DNA of 64,000 nt from Microbacteriaceae bacterium UBA1487 (lineage in GTDB: Bacteria; Actinomycetota; Actinomycetes; Actinomycetales; Microbacteriaceae). A program made the translations under genes and the position numbers. The stretch lies in contig DCRR01000003.1 in the NCBI GenBank assembly GCA_002325245.1, positions 1-64,000 of the forward strand, read 5' to 3'. A model generated the notes under the pieces. It had not been told where the DNA came from, made no database searches, and worked only from the letters and a program-made list of their open reading frames with translations. The first letter of the stretch is position 1; each line of letters opens with the position of its first letter. Below, piece by piece: positions 33,079 through 41,391 of this stretch.

Positions 33079-33681
33079 CTAGGCGGGGACGGCCGCGGAG
33101 GTCATCACGCACTGGAACGTGCGGTGCAGGGCGGCGCGCGCATCCGCGGGGTCGCCCGCGTAGCCGCCGAGCAGTGCGCCGTCGCGTGCAAGCATCAGGT
33201 CTTCGGCTCCGTCGCGCGGCGCCGGGTGCCCGAGCTGGGCCAGCAGCGACTCGAAGACGTCGTGCAGCCAGCGGCGGTGGATGCCGACGCTCACTCGCAC
33301 CGGGTGGTCGCTCTCCGGATACTCGACGGCGGCGGACAGGAATGCGCACCCGCGCAGTGCCGGGTTTCCGACGTCGTCAGCCGTCCAGTCCCGCATCGCG
33401 ACCAGCGCTTCGGCGGCGTCGGTGATCGAGCTCAGGCGCAGCGCGACGTCGAGCCCGATCCGGCGGTGGCGATCCGCGAGGTAGTCCAGCACGAGGCGGT
33501 CCTTCGCGCGGAAATGCTTGTAGAACGTCGCCTTGGTGACGTGAGACTCTTCGATGAGCCAGTCGACGCCGACGGCGCGAATGCCTTCGCGGGTGAACAG
33601 CACGTCGGCGGTCTCGAGAATGCGCTGCTTGGCGGGGGCCAGCGGTCGCTGATCGGGCTTTTCGGGTACGGAAACGAACAT
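33079..33681 (-). CDS. TetR-family transcriptional regulator
   Basis: 200 residues. The N-terminal helix-turn-helix reads ILETADVLFTREGIRAVGVDWLIEESHVTKATFYKHFRAKDRLV (about 21-64), the standard TetR DNA-binding region. The C-terminal ligand domain is divergent and contains GCAFLSAAVEYPE, seen in a group of TetR repressors related to TetR_C_33-like proteins. It probably represses itself or a neighbour on binding an unknown ligand. No divergent target gene lies close upstream; a perfect inverted repeat about 118 bp upstream is one possible operator. Confidence 0.9.
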   Translation of the reverse strand: MFVSVPEKPDQRPLAPAKQRILETADVLFTREGIRAVGVDWLIEESHVTKATFYKHFRAKDRLVLDYLADRHRRIGLDVALRLSSITDAAEALVAMRDWTADDVGNPALRGCAFLSAAVEYPESDHPVRVSVGIHRRWLHDVFESLLAQLGHPAPRDGAEDLMLARDGALLGGYAGDPADARAALHRTFQCVMTSAAVPA

Positions 33682-33798
33682 GACAGCGACTCCTCGGGCG
33701 GGTTCTGTCGGGACTCCGTCATCATCATCGACGCCGGTGTCCTTAGGGCGGGTGGTCTTCGTCAGACCTCGGGTTGGTGCAGATGCTGTTCAGTTGTG

Positions 33799-33818
33799 CG
33801 GGATGAGGGTGCATCCCG
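33799..33818. promoter_or_regulatory. Inverted repeat in the tetR / M16 gap, possible operator
   Basis: CGGGATG-AGGGTG-CATCCCG, 7-bp arms, in the 277-bp gap between the TetR gene and the M16 peptidase gene. It could be an operator or an RNA hairpin. The rest of the gap holds no coding region I can support. Confidence 0.3.
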
Positions 33819-33945
33819 AGACATGACGGTAGGGCGCCGCCAGTCTCTCTGTGCGAGCGTACGCCTGCTTTCGCGAAAGAGCCAGGTATTTGTGGAATTC
33901 TCAGATCGGCGTGTCACGGAGCGTCACCGGCTCGAACTGATGACG

Positions 33946-33951
33946 TAGGCT
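33946..33951 (+). promoter_or_regulatory. Candidate -10 (TAGGCT) of the M16 peptidase gene
   Basis: TAGGCT followed by 7 nt and ATG 33959; this spacing favours ATG over the GTG one codon earlier. Confidence 0.5.
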
Positions 33952-33958
33952 CGCGGTG

Positions 33959-35329
33959 ATGAATGGCGCAGTGCGGCTCCCGCTGGAAACTCCCGAACTC
34001 GAGATCCTCGCTTCTGGGTCGACCCGGGTCCGCCGCACCCTCCTTCCGAACGGTGCGCGCATCCTCAGCGAGCAGGTCCCCGGAGCGCAGAGCGCGACCG
34101 TCGGATTCTGGGTCGCCGTCGGGTCACGCGACGAAGAGCCGGTCACCTACGGGGCGACCCACTTCCTCGAGCACCTGCTCTTCAAAGGCACCCCGACGCG
34201 CTCCGCGCTCGACATCGCGGTCGCCTTCGACTCGGTCGGCGGTGAGCACAACGCCCTCACCGCGAAGGAGCACACCTGCTATTACGCGAAGGTGCGCGAC
34301 GTCGACGTGCCGATGGCGATCGACGTTCTGGCCGACATGTTCACCTCGTCGATTCTCGAATCCGACGAGTTCGAGAGCGAGCGCGGCGTCATTCTCGAAG
34401 AGCTCGCGATGGCGGATGACGATCCGGGCGACGTCGTCGGCGAGCGAATCTTCGAGGCGGTCTTCGGCGACCACCCGCTCGGTCGGCCGATCGGCGGCAA
34501 CCCGGCATCGATCGGCGCGGTCAGCCGCGACGCGGTCTGGGCGCACTATCAGAAGAACTACCGCCCGCAGGATCTGGTCGTCACAGTGGCCGGTGCCGTC
34601 GACCACGATGAACTCGTCACTGCCACCATCGCGGCGCTGGACCGCGCCGGGTGGCCGAGCGACGCGCCCGCCTCGCCGGTGCCGCGGCGCAGCGACGTCG
34701 CCCATCCGGCGGCGCCCCTGGACCCCGGCGTCGGCGGGGTGAGCCGCCTCGTCATCCGACCGCTCGAGCAGGTCAACGTCATGCTCGGTGTTCCGGGGAT
34801 CTCGGCCGTCGATGCGCGACGTCCGGCCCTGGCGATCCTGAACTCCGTCCTCGGCGGCGGCATGTCGTCGCGGCTGTTCCAGGAGATCCGCGAAGAGCGC
34901 GGCCTCGCCTACTCGGTCTACTCCTTCTCGTCCGGCTACTCCGACGGCGGGCTCTTCGGCCTGTACGCGGGCTGCTCGCCCGCGCGCGCCGGCGAGGTGG
35001 CCGAGCTCATGCTCGCCGAGTTCCGCAAGCTCGCCGAGACGGGCATCAGCGAGGAGGAACTGGGGCGCGCGCGCGGTCAGCTCGGCGGCGCCTCCGCCCT
35101 GGCGCTGGAGGACTCCGACGCGCGGATGTCGCGCCTGGGGCGCAGCGAGCTGACGCTGGGCGAGTTCGCCGATCTCGACGAGACCCTCGTCCGCCTCGGC
35201 GCCGTCACCCGTGACGAGGTGCGCGAGCTCGCGGCCGAGCTCATCGCCGGCCCGCTCTCGATCGCAGCCGTCGGCGCGGTGCAGCCTGACACGTTCACGA
35301 AGCTCGACGTCGAGCCGACCGCTGCCTGA
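33959..35329 (+). CDS. M16-family zinc metallopeptidase
   Basis: 456 residues, the length of a two-domain mitochondrial-processing-peptidase-like M16B protein. The inverted zinc motif HFLEH lies at 68-72 (GATHFLEHLLFKGT) with the downstream Glu in the DEFESERGVILEEL region. LGGGMSSRLFQEIREERGLAYSVYS is the C-terminal R/Y substrate-binding signature. The gene commonly lies between pnp and dapB in actinobacteria, as here apart from inserted genes. Natural substrate unknown. Confidence 0.93.
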   Translation: MNGAVRLPLETPELEILASGSTRVRRTLLPNGARILSEQVPGAQSATVGFWVAVGSRDEEPVTYGATHFLEHLLFKGTPTRSALDIAVAFDSVGGEHNALTAKEHTCYYAKVRDVDVPMAIDVLADMFTSSILESDEFESERGVILEELAMADDDPGDVVGERIFEAVFGDHPLGRPIGGNPASIGAVSRDAVWAHYQKNYRPQDLVVTVAGAVDHDELVTATIAALDRAGWPSDAPASPVPRRSDVAHPAAPLDPGVGGVSRLVIRPLEQVNVMLGVPGISAVDARRPALAILNSVLGGGMSSRLFQEIREERGLAYSVYSFSSGYSDGGLFGLYAGCSPARAGEVAELMLAEFRKLAETGISEEELGRARGQLGGASALALEDSDARMSRLGRSELTLGEFADLDETLVRLGAVTRDEVRELAAELIAGPLSIAAVGAVQPDTFTKLDVEPTAA

Positions 35330-35344
35330 CCGGGGGATCCTTCG

Positions 35345-35947
35345 ATGTCGCGATATCTGTACCTCGTGCGCCACGGCGAGCAGCTGGACGCCGAGCACGG
35401 CCTGCCTGACGGCCCGCTGAGCCCTCGCGGGGTGCGGCAGGCGGAGGCGATCGCCGACCGGCTCAGCGGTGTCCCTTTCGACGCCGCCTGGACCTCGCCG
35501 CTCGAGCGCGCGCAGGAGACCGCGCAGATCATCGGATCCCGGCTGCCTGCGCTGACGATCCAGCCGCACACGCTGCTCATGGACTGCATTCCGTCCGGGC
35601 CGACGCCCGACCTCCCACACGCCTTCGAGGCGTTCTTCGGCGGCATCACCGAGGAGGAGATCGCCGCGGGTGAGGCGCAGATGACGGACGCCACGGCGGA
35701 GTGGATCGCGCCCGCGCGGGAGGACCGGCATGAGCTGCTGATCACCCACAACTTCGTGATCGGCTGGTTCGTGCGCGAGACCTTCGGCGCGGCCCCGTGG
35801 CGCTGGCTCGGCGTGAACCAGGCCAACTGCGGTCTCACGATCATCCGCGTGCGCTCCGCCAAGCCCGCGGTGCTGGTCACGCACAACGATCTCGGCCACC
35901 TGCCGCCGGAGCTGCGCACGGGTCTGTCGGTCGAGCAGCCCTACTGA
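35345..35947 (+). CDS. Histidine phosphatase family protein
   Basis: 200 residues. Phosphoglycerate-mutase-like fold with the catalytic LVRHGEQ (7-13), DAAWTSPLERAQETAQII (second Arg and Glu) and LLITHNFVIGWFV with the second catalytic His. Broad-specificity phosphatases look like this; the substrate is unknown. It starts 15 nt after the M16 stop and is probably co-transcribed with it. A gene break of 16 nt separates it from the convergent GNAT gene. Confidence 0.9.
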   Translation: MSRYLYLVRHGEQLDAEHGLPDGPLSPRGVRQAEAIADRLSGVPFDAAWTSPLERAQETAQIIGSRLPALTIQPHTLLMDCIPSGPTPDLPHAFEAFFGGITEEEIAAGEAQMTDATAEWIAPAREDRHELLITHNFVIGWFVRETFGAAPWRWLGVNQANCGLTIIRVRSAKPAVLVTHNDLGHLPPELRTGLSVEQPY

Positions 35948-35963
35948 GCCCGCACGCGCGCGG

Positions 35964-36437
35964 CTACAGCGGCTTCTGGAACCAGTGCGTCGCGTTCGGA
36001 TTGTCGTTGTACGGCTCGATCTCGAGGTAGCCGGTCGAGCGGTAGAGCTGCTGTGCGGCGGTCAGGCTCTGATTGGTGTCCAGCACCGCGGTGCGGGCGC
36101 CGAGACCGCGCCCGGCCTCCTCGAGGGCGAGCAGAAGCGCCCGGCCGGCACCCAGTCCGCGCGCGTGCTCGCGGATCCACAGATGCTTAATCTCAGCCCG
36201 CTCGGCGTCGAGAAGCCGGATGCCGCCGCAGCCGAGCACGCGCGATTCAGCCTCCGTCGACGCCGCGGTGACCACGAAGAACACCCCCGCCGGCGGCAGG
36301 AACGCGGCGGTGTCGGGGAACACGACCCGGTACCCCTCGGGGCGGGAGATGAATCCCAGCTGGCGACTCGTGAAGTACTCGGTGAGCAGCTCGCGAGCGA
36401 GCGGGTCATCGGTCGGAGTCGGGACGAACTGCAGCAC
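35964..36437 (-). CDS. GNAT-family N-acetyltransferase
   Basis: 157 residues from GTG 36437, or 159 from GTG 36443. Acetyl-CoA-dependent acyltransferase. Motif A is IKHLWIREHARGLGAGRALLLALEEA, with the R/Q-x-x-G-x-G/A pyrophosphate loop; motif B is TGYLEIEPYNDNPNATHWFQKPL at the C-terminus. Acceptor unknown. A TAGCCT hexamer abuts GTG 36443, so a leaderless start would be the second GTG, 6 nt away. Divergent from dapB. Confidence 0.88.
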   Translation of the reverse strand: MLQFVPTPTDDPLARELLTEYFTSRQLGFISRPEGYRVVFPDTAAFLPPAGVFFVVTAASTEAESRVLGCGGIRLLDAERAEIKHLWIREHARGLGAGRALLLALEEAGRGLGARTAVLDTNQSLTAAQQLYRSTGYLEIEPYNDNPNATHWFQKPL

Positions 36438-36443
36438 TCGCAC

Positions 36444-36449
36444 AGGCTA
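36444..36449 (-). promoter_or_regulatory. Candidate -10 (TAGCCT) of the GNAT gene
   Basis: TAGCCT on the minus strand, directly against GTG 36443 and 6 nt before GTG 36437. It argues for the shorter protein. Confidence 0.45.
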
Positions 36450-36478
36450 CGCCGCCGAACGCGCGCGCCGCGGCTCGG

Positions 36479-36484
36479 TAGCAT
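36479..36484 (+). promoter_or_regulatory. Candidate -10 (TAGCAT) of dapB
   Basis: TAGCAT followed by 6 nt (GACTGC) and ATG 36491. Confidence 0.5.
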
Positions 36485-36490
36485 GACTGC

Positions 36491-37240
36491 ATGGTCACAC
36501 GTGTCGCGATCGTCGGAGCCTCGGGTCGCATGGGAAGGCTCACGACGCGACTCGTCGAGCAGGAGCCAGATTTCGAGGTGCACGCGCTCGTCGGGTCGAG
36601 CGATCCGATCGAGCGCATCGATCGGGCCGATCTCGTCGTCGATCTGACGATCCCCTCGGTCTCGGCAAGCGTGGTCGACGCCGCGCTCGAGCGCGGAATC
36701 CCGGTCCTGGTGGGCACCTCCGGGTGGAGCGCCGACCGGATCGATGCGCTGCGCGCCAAGCTGCGCACGCTGCCCGAGGCGGCGGTCGTGATCGTGCCGA
36801 ACTTCTCGCTCGGCTCCGCCGTCGCGACCTGGCTGGCGACCCTCGCGGCCCCGCACTTCGACTCGATCGAGATCGTCGAGAGCCACCACGCCGAGAAGGT
36901 CGACTCGCCCTCCGGCACCGCCGTCCGCACGGCCGAGCTGATCGGGGTTGCGCGTGCCGAATCCGGTCCGGTGCGCGCACCGCACAACGACCAGCGCGCG
37001 CGCGGACAGCAGGTCGCGAGCGTTCCCATCCACAGCCTGCGCATGGACGGCGTCCTCGCCGAGCAGGAGGTGCGCTTCGGCGGCACCGGCGAGACCGTGC
37101 GGATCAGCCACCAGACGCTCTCCGACTCCTCCTACGAGGCCGGGATCCTGATCAGCCTGCGCGCGGCGCGCGAGCACACCGGGCTGACCGTCGGACTCGA
37201 CAAGCTGCTCGGCCTCGGCGCCCCGCGACGGCGGAGCTGA
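36491..37240 (+). CDS. dapB: 4-hydroxy-tetrahydrodipicolinate reductase
   Basis: 249 residues. Second step of the diaminopimelate/lysine branch, using NAD(P)H. VAIVGASGRMGRL (5-17) is the Rossmann nucleotide loop. VLVGTSGW and VPNFSLGSAV flank the active site, and ESHHAEKVDSPSGTA holds the catalytic His and Lys. The protein matches the short actinobacterial DapB form. dapA lies 3.1 kb downstream and dapF 16 kb downstream, so three lysine/DAP steps are in the window. Next gene starts 4 nt downstream. Confidence 0.95.
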   Translation: MVTRVAIVGASGRMGRLTTRLVEQEPDFEVHALVGSSDPIERIDRADLVVDLTIPSVSASVVDAALERGIPVLVGTSGWSADRIDALRAKLRTLPEAAVVIVPNFSLGSAVATWLATLAAPHFDSIEIVESHHAEKVDSPSGTAVRTAELIGVARAESGPVRAPHNDQRARGQQVASVPIHSLRMDGVLAEQEVRFGGTGETVRISHQTLSDSSYEAGILISLRAAREHTGLTVGLDKLLGLGAPRRRS

Positions 37241-37244
37241 TCCG

Positions 37245-37688
37245 GTGACGACCCGCATCGGCGTCGTCGTGATGGCGGCGCTGCTCGCCCTGTATCTGGT
37301 CTTCGCGATCCGCTACGGCGTGCTCATGCTGGGACTCGACGGCGTGGTCCCGGTGGCGATCGGCATCGCCCTGCTCGTGCTTCCGCTGCTGGCGGCGGGC
37401 ACGATCGTGGCCGAGGTGGTGTTCGGCGTGCGCGCCGAGCGGCTCGCCCGCCGGCTCGAGGCGGAGGACGCCGTGCCGAGCGACGAGCTTCCGGCCGTCG
37501 CGAGCGGACGGATCGATCGCGCCGCCGCGCTGGCGGTCTTCCCCACCTATCAGCAGGCCGTCGAGGCGGAGCCGGGGGACTGGCGCGCCTGGTACCGGCT
37601 CGCGCTCGCCTACGACGCGAGCGGCGACCGCCGTCGCGCCCGCTGGGCGACCCGCACCGCGATCAGGCTCGAGCGCGACGCTCGCTGA
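37245..37688 (+). CDS. Membrane protein with C-terminal TPR-like helices
   Basis: 147 residues. Two hydrophobic segments (about 5-26 and 28-56) are followed by a cytoplasmic-looking helical region: AALAVFPTYQQAVEAEPGDWRAWYRLALAYDASGDRRRARWATRTAI, whose W-x-x-W-Y-x-L-A-x-A-Y-x-x-x-G-D-x-x-R-A pattern is one TPR unit. Starts 4 nt after dapB and is likely co-transcribed. Its 3' end overlaps the convergent epimerase gene by 26 bp. Function unknown. Confidence 0.75.
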   Translation: MTTRIGVVVMAALLALYLVFAIRYGVLMLGLDGVVPVAIGIALLVLPLLAAGTIVAEVVFGVRAERLARRLEAEDAVPSDELPAVASGRIDRAAALAVFPTYQQAVEAEPGDWRAWYRLALAYDASGDRRRARWATRTAIRLERDAR

Positions 37689-38586
37689 ACGCGGCCGCGA
37701 CCGCATCCTCGATGCGCGGTTGCGCCCACGCGAAGCCGTCGGCGGCGAGCCGCGTCGGAATCACCTTCGCGCTGTCGAGCAGCAGGTGCTGGCCGGCTTC
37801 GCCGAGCAGCAGCCGGACGACCCACTCCGGAGCCCGGAGCAGGTACCAGCGGCGCGCCTCGCGGGCGATCGACGCCGCCGCCCGGTCGAAGGTCGCGGGC
37901 ACCGGGCCGACGAGGTTGACCGGCCCGCTAAGCGGTGAGCGCAGCAGGTGGATGAGTGCCGCCGCCTCGTCGTGGCGGCTGATCCAGCTCCAGTGCTGAC
38001 CTCCGGTGCCGAACCGAGTGGCGAGCCCGAGTCGTGTGAACAGCGCCAGCGGCGTCAGCGCCCCGCCGCCGGCTCCGATGACGGCGGCGCTGCGCGCCTG
38101 CACCACCCGGGTGGCCTTCGGCACGAGGGTGGCGGCCTGCTCCCATTCGGCGACGAGGTCGCAGAGGAAGCCCTCGCCCGCACTCGAGACCTCGGTCAGG
38201 CGCTCGCCGGGGCGGTCGCCGTAGAAGCCGACCGCGGAGGCGCTGATGAACACGCGCGGGGGAGTGCGGGCCATATTCATCGCCTCGGTGAGGGTGCGCG
38301 TGGTGTCGATGCGCGACTGCCGCAGCACCTTGCGATATCCCGGAGTCCAGGGAATGCGGCTGATGGAGGCACCCGAGAGGTTGATGACCGCGTCGACCTC
38401 GTCCATGACGCGGTAGTCGATGGTGCGCGAGGCGGGCGCCCAGTTCACCTCGTCGTCGCTGCGCGGCTGGCGTCGCACGAGCCGGCGCACCTCGTGGCCC
38501 TCCGCGCGGAGCTGGCGCACCAACTCGGTGCCGATGAACCCGGAGGCTCCCGAGACGAGGACGCGCAGCGGCGCTGACGCGCTCAG
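37663..38586 (-). CDS. TIGR01777-family NAD-dependent epimerase/dehydratase, apparent CTG start
   Basis: 307 residues if begun at CTG 38586. Extended SDR fold: VLVSGASGFIGTELVRQLRAEGHEV is the NAD loop at the very N-terminus, VDAVINLSGAS follows, then FISASAVGFYGDRP and GLATRFGTGGQHWSWISRHDEAAAL, typical of the YfcH/SulA-like TIGR01777 group. In frame there is no ATG, GTG or TTG between the upstream OsmC stop and the NAD loop. The CTG overlaps that stop (CTGA), mimicking ATGA coupling, so translation from CTG by reinitiation is the best reading. Substrate unknown. Confidence 0.8.
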   Translation of the reverse strand: MSASAPLRVLVSGASGFIGTELVRQLRAEGHEVRRLVRRQPRSDDEVNWAPASRTIDYRVMDEVDAVINLSGASISRIPWTPGYRKVLRQSRIDTTRTLTEAMNMARTPPRVFISASAVGFYGDRPGERLTEVSSAGEGFLCDLVAEWEQAATLVPKATRVVQARSAAVIGAGGGALTPLALFTRLGLATRFGTGGQHWSWISRHDEAAALIHLLRSPLSGPVNLVGPVPATFDRAAASIAREARRWYLLRAPEWVVRLLLGEAGQHLLLDSAKVIPTRLAADGFAWAQPRIEDAVAAAFSERRARA

Positions 38587-39008
38587 GCGAGACTCGCTTC
38601 GAGTGTGATCGGAATCCCGGTCAGGGCCTGCGAGACGGGGCAGTTCTGCTTGGCGCTCTCGGCGATCGCCTCGAACTGCTCCTCGCCGATGCCGGGGATC
38701 TTGGCGCTCACCAGCAGGTGCGAGCCGGTGATGCCCTCGCCGGGCTGGAAGGTGACCGCCGCGGTCACCTGAAGGCTCTCGGGCGGGAAGCCCGCCCGTG
38801 CGAGCTCGTTCGAGAAGGCCATCGAGAAGCAGGCCGAATGGGCCGCCCCCAGGAGCTCCTCGGGGTTGGTCTGCCCTGTGACGCCCTCGGATCGCCCGGC
38901 CCAGGTCACCGGGAACTCGGCCGCGTCGGAGGAGTCCAGCGAGGTGGTCCCCGAGCCGCTCGTCAGATCGCCGAACCACAGCGTCGTGGCTTCGCTTGTC
39001 ACCGTCAT
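38583..39008 (-). CDS. OsmC/Ohr-family peroxiredoxin
   Basis: 141 residues. Members reduce organic hydroperoxides through a Cys pair. The two Cys are visible in [15 protein letters not shown] (Cys60 region) and [13 protein letters not shown] (Cys125 region), and [11 protein letters not shown] is the conserved helix entry. It is closest to the OsmC subgroup annotated as organic hydroperoxide reductases. ATG 39008 is preceded by GAGGAGG. Divergent from thyA, with 50 bp between starts; the epimerase gene is coupled downstream. Confidence 0.92.
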   Translation of the reverse strand: MTVTSEATTLWFGDLTSGSGTTSLDSSDAAEFPVTWAGRSEGVTGQTNPEELLGAAHSACFSMAFSNELARAGFPPESLQVTAAVTFQPGEGITGSHLLVSAKIPGIGEEQFEAIAESAKQNCPVSQALTGIPITLEASLA

Positions 39009-39044
39009 CGCATCCTCCTCGATCGGAAATCACTCTACGTCGGT

Positions 39045-39050
39045 TAGCAT
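39045..39050 (+). promoter_or_regulatory. Candidate -10 (TAGCAT) of thyA
   Basis: TAGCAT followed by 8 nt and ATG 39059. Confidence 0.45.
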
Positions 39051-39058
39051 CGCACTCG

Positions 39059-39865
39059 ATGAGCGCGATTCCGACACCCTATGAGGACCTTCTCCGCGAG
39101 ACCCTGGAGTCGGGCGTTCACAAGTCCGACCGCACCGGGACGGGAACCCGCAGCGTCTTCGGGCGCCAGCTGCGGTTCGACCTCGCGAAGGGCTTCCCGC
39201 TCATCACGACGAAGCGCGTCCACTTCAAGTCGATCGCCGTGGAGCTGCTCTGGTTCCTGCGCGGCGAGTCGAACATCGCCTGGCTGCACGAGCACGGTGT
39301 GACCATCTGGGACGAGTGGGCCGACGAGGCCGGCGAGCTCGGTCCGGTCTACGGCGTCCAGTGGCGCTCCTGGCCCACCCCGAGCGGCGAGCAGATCGAC
39401 CAGATCAGCGACGTGATCGAGCAGATCCGGGTCAACCCGGACTCGCGGCGCCTGATCGTCACCGCCTGGAACCCGGCCGACATCCCCAGCATGGCGCTCG
39501 CGCCGTGTCACGCGCTGTTCCAGTTCTACGTCGCCGACGGCAAGCTCTCCTGCCAGCTCTACCAGCGCAGCGCCGACCTGTTCCTCGGCGTGCCGTTCAA
39601 CATCGCGAGCTACGCGCTGCTGACGCATCTGGTGGCGGCGCAGACCGGGCTCGAGCTCGGCGACTTCGTCTGGACCGGCGGCGACTGCCACATCTACGAC
39701 AACCACCTCGAGCAGGTCACCGAGCAGCTGAGCCGTGATCCGTTCCCGCTGCCGCGCCTCGAGCTCTCGACCCAACGCGACAGCATCTTCGACTACCGCT
39801 TCGACGACTTCACGGTGCACGACTACCAGCACCACCCGGCCATCCGGGCCGCCGTCGCCGTATGA
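39059..39865 (+). CDS. thyA: Thymidylate synthase (folate-dependent)
   Basis: 268 residues, normal length. Methylates dUMP to dTMP using methylene-tetrahydrofolate. Catalytic Cys150 lies in [26 protein letters not shown] near the start is the phosphate loop, and [24 protein letters not shown] plus [10 protein letters not shown] complete the dUMP site. ATGA overlap couples it to folA, which regenerates the folate consumed. The position between dapB and dapA is often held by thyX in other actinobacteria; here it is classical thyA. Confidence 0.97.
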   Translation: MSAIPTPYEDLLRETLESGVHKSDRTGTGTRSVFGRQLRFDLAKGFPLITTKRVHFKSIAVELLWFLRGESNIAWLHEHGVTIWDEWADEAGELGPVYGVQWRSWPTPSGEQIDQISDVIEQIRVNPDSRRLIVTAWNPADIPSMALAPCHALFQFYVADGKLSCQLYQRSADLFLGVPFNIASYALLTHLVAAQTGLELGDFVWTGGDCHIYDNHLEQVTEQLSRDPFPLPRLELSTQRDSIFDYRFDDFTVHDYQHHPAIRAAVAV

Positions 39866-40374
39866 CGACGTCGCAGCTCGGCCTGATCTGGGCGCAGGCG
39901 CGCGGCGGTGTGATCGGGGCCGACGGCGGGATGCCGTGGCACCTCCCCGAGGACATGGCCCGCTTCAAGTCGCTCACCCTCGGCCACCCGGTCGTGATGG
40001 GCCGCAAGACCTGGGAGTCGATCCCGCCCCGCTTCCGCCCGCTCGTCGACCGTCGCAACATCGTGGTCACCCGCGACGAGAGCTTCGTCGCCCCGGGGGC
40101 CGAGGTGGCGCACTCCGTCGACGCGGCGCTCGCGCTCGCCGGACCCGAGGCGTGGGTGATGGGCGGAGCGCAGCTCTACGCCGCCACGATCGCGCTCGCC
40201 GACCGGCTGGAGGTGACCGAGATCGATGTCGAGGTCGACGGCGACGCCCACGCGCCCGAGCTCGGATCGGAGTGGGCCGCGGTCGCCACCGCGCCCGAGG
40301 GCCTCGACGAATGGTGGGAATCGCTCACCGGCCTGCGCTACCGCTTTGTGAGCTACCGCCGCGCGGCCCGATAG
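39862..40374 (+). CDS. folA: Dihydrofolate reductase
   Basis: 170 residues. Reduces dihydrofolate with NADPH, recycling the cofactor oxidised by ThyA. Features: [32 protein letters not shown] with the substrate loop and active-site Asp/Glu position, [13 protein letters not shown] and VMGGAQLYA for NADPH. Starts within the thyA stop (ATGA). Its TAG stop is part of the putative dapA -10 hexamer. Confidence 0.96.
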   Translation: MTTSQLGLIWAQARGGVIGADGGMPWHLPEDMARFKSLTLGHPVVMGRKTWESIPPRFRPLVDRRNIVVTRDESFVAPGAEVAHSVDAALALAGPEAWVMGGAQLYAATIALADRLEVTEIDVEVDGDAHAPELGSEWAAVATAPEGLDEWWESLTGLRYRFVSYRRAAR

Positions 40375-40377
40375 CCT
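40372..40377 (+). promoter_or_regulatory. Candidate -10 (TAGCCT) of dapA, containing the folA stop
   Basis: TAGCCT, whose first three bases are the folA stop codon, followed by 7 nt and GTG 40385. Confidence 0.45.
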
Positions 40378-40384
40378 GTACTAC

Positions 40385-41362
40385 GTGTCGACGCTTGAGA
40401 ACCCCTTCGGTCAGGTGCTCGTCGCGCTCGTGACTCCGTTCACGGCCGACGGCGAAGTGCACTGGGGCGACGTCGAGAAGCACATCGACTCGCTCATCTC
40501 GCAGGGCGCCGACGGCATCGTCGTGACCGGCACCACGGGAGAGACCAGCACCCTCACCGACCCGGAGAAGGTGCGCCTCGTCGAGGTCGCCAAGTCGGTG
40601 GCGGCGGGCCGCGCGAAGATCATCACGGGCGGCGGTTCGAACGAGACCGCGCACGCGATCGAGCTGTACAAGCACAGCGAGAAGGTCGGCGCCGACGGCA
40701 TCATGATCGTCACGCCGTACTACAACAAGCCCACCCAGGCCGGCATCCTCACCCACTTCCGGATGGTCGCCGACGCGACCGACCTGCCGGTGATCCTCTA
40801 CGACATCCCCGGCCGCACGGGCGTCGAGATCAAGTACGAGACCATCCTGCGCGCCGCGAAGCACCCGAACATCATGGCGATCAAGGATGCCAAGGGCGAC
40901 TTCAGCGAGGTCAGTCGCGTGCTCAACCAGACCGACCTGCTCTACTTCTCGGGTGACGACTCCAACGCGCTGCCGCACCTCTCGATCGGCGCCGTGGGGC
41001 TCATCGGCGTCACCGCCAACATCGCCCCGGCCTCGTACCGAACCATCGTCGACGCCGTCAATCGCAACGATCTGCGCACCGCGACCGAGGCGCACCGTGC
41101 TCTGGAGCCGCTCGTGCGCGCGACCATGACGCATGTGCCCGGCACTGTCGCGGCGAAGTACATCCTGCATGGCCTCGGTCGCATCTCGAGCCCGCGCGTG
41201 CGTCTGCCGCTCGTCGGACCCGAAGAGCACGAGGCAGCACTCATCGAGGACGAGCTCGCGCTCGTCACCGGCATCGCGGGCGTCGACCCGTCCCGCTTCC
41301 GCCCCGACCGCAATGCGGCCGCGGGGGGAGCGTTGCCGAAAGTCGCGGGCACGACCCGCTAA
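40385..41362 (+). CDS. dapA: 4-hydroxy-tetrahydrodipicolinate synthase
   Basis: 325 residues. Condenses pyruvate with aspartate semialdehyde, first committed step to DAP and lysine. TIM-barrel aldolase with Schiff-base Lys167 (IMAIKDAKGD), Tyr139 (VILYDIPGRTG), the TTGE loop at about 50-53 and PYYNKPTQ. The C-terminal tail of about 25 residues is Arg/Pro-rich. Start is GTG 40385. A short hairpin (41367-41380) lies between it and the RNase J gene, 29 bp downstream. Confidence 0.95.
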   Translation: MSTLENPFGQVLVALVTPFTADGEVHWGDVEKHIDSLISQGADGIVVTGTTGETSTLTDPEKVRLVEVAKSVAAGRAKIITGGGSNETAHAIELYKHSEKVGADGIMIVTPYYNKPTQAGILTHFRMVADATDLPVILYDIPGRTGVEIKYETILRAAKHPNIMAIKDAKGDFSEVSRVLNQTDLLYFSGDDSNALPHLSIGAVGLIGVTANIAPASYRTIVDAVNRNDLRTATEAHRALEPLVRATMTHVPGTVAAKYILHGLGRISSPRVRLPLVGPEEHEAALIEDELALVTGIAGVDPSRFRPDRNAAAGGALPKVAGTTR

Positions 41363-41391
41363 ACGCCGGGCCTCGGCCCGCAAGGAGAACA

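Noticed and set aside
37663..39033. Epimerase read as a 456-residue protein from 39033
   Set aside because: The first 149 residues are antisense-like, low-complexity and overlap the OsmC gene on the same strand in another frame.
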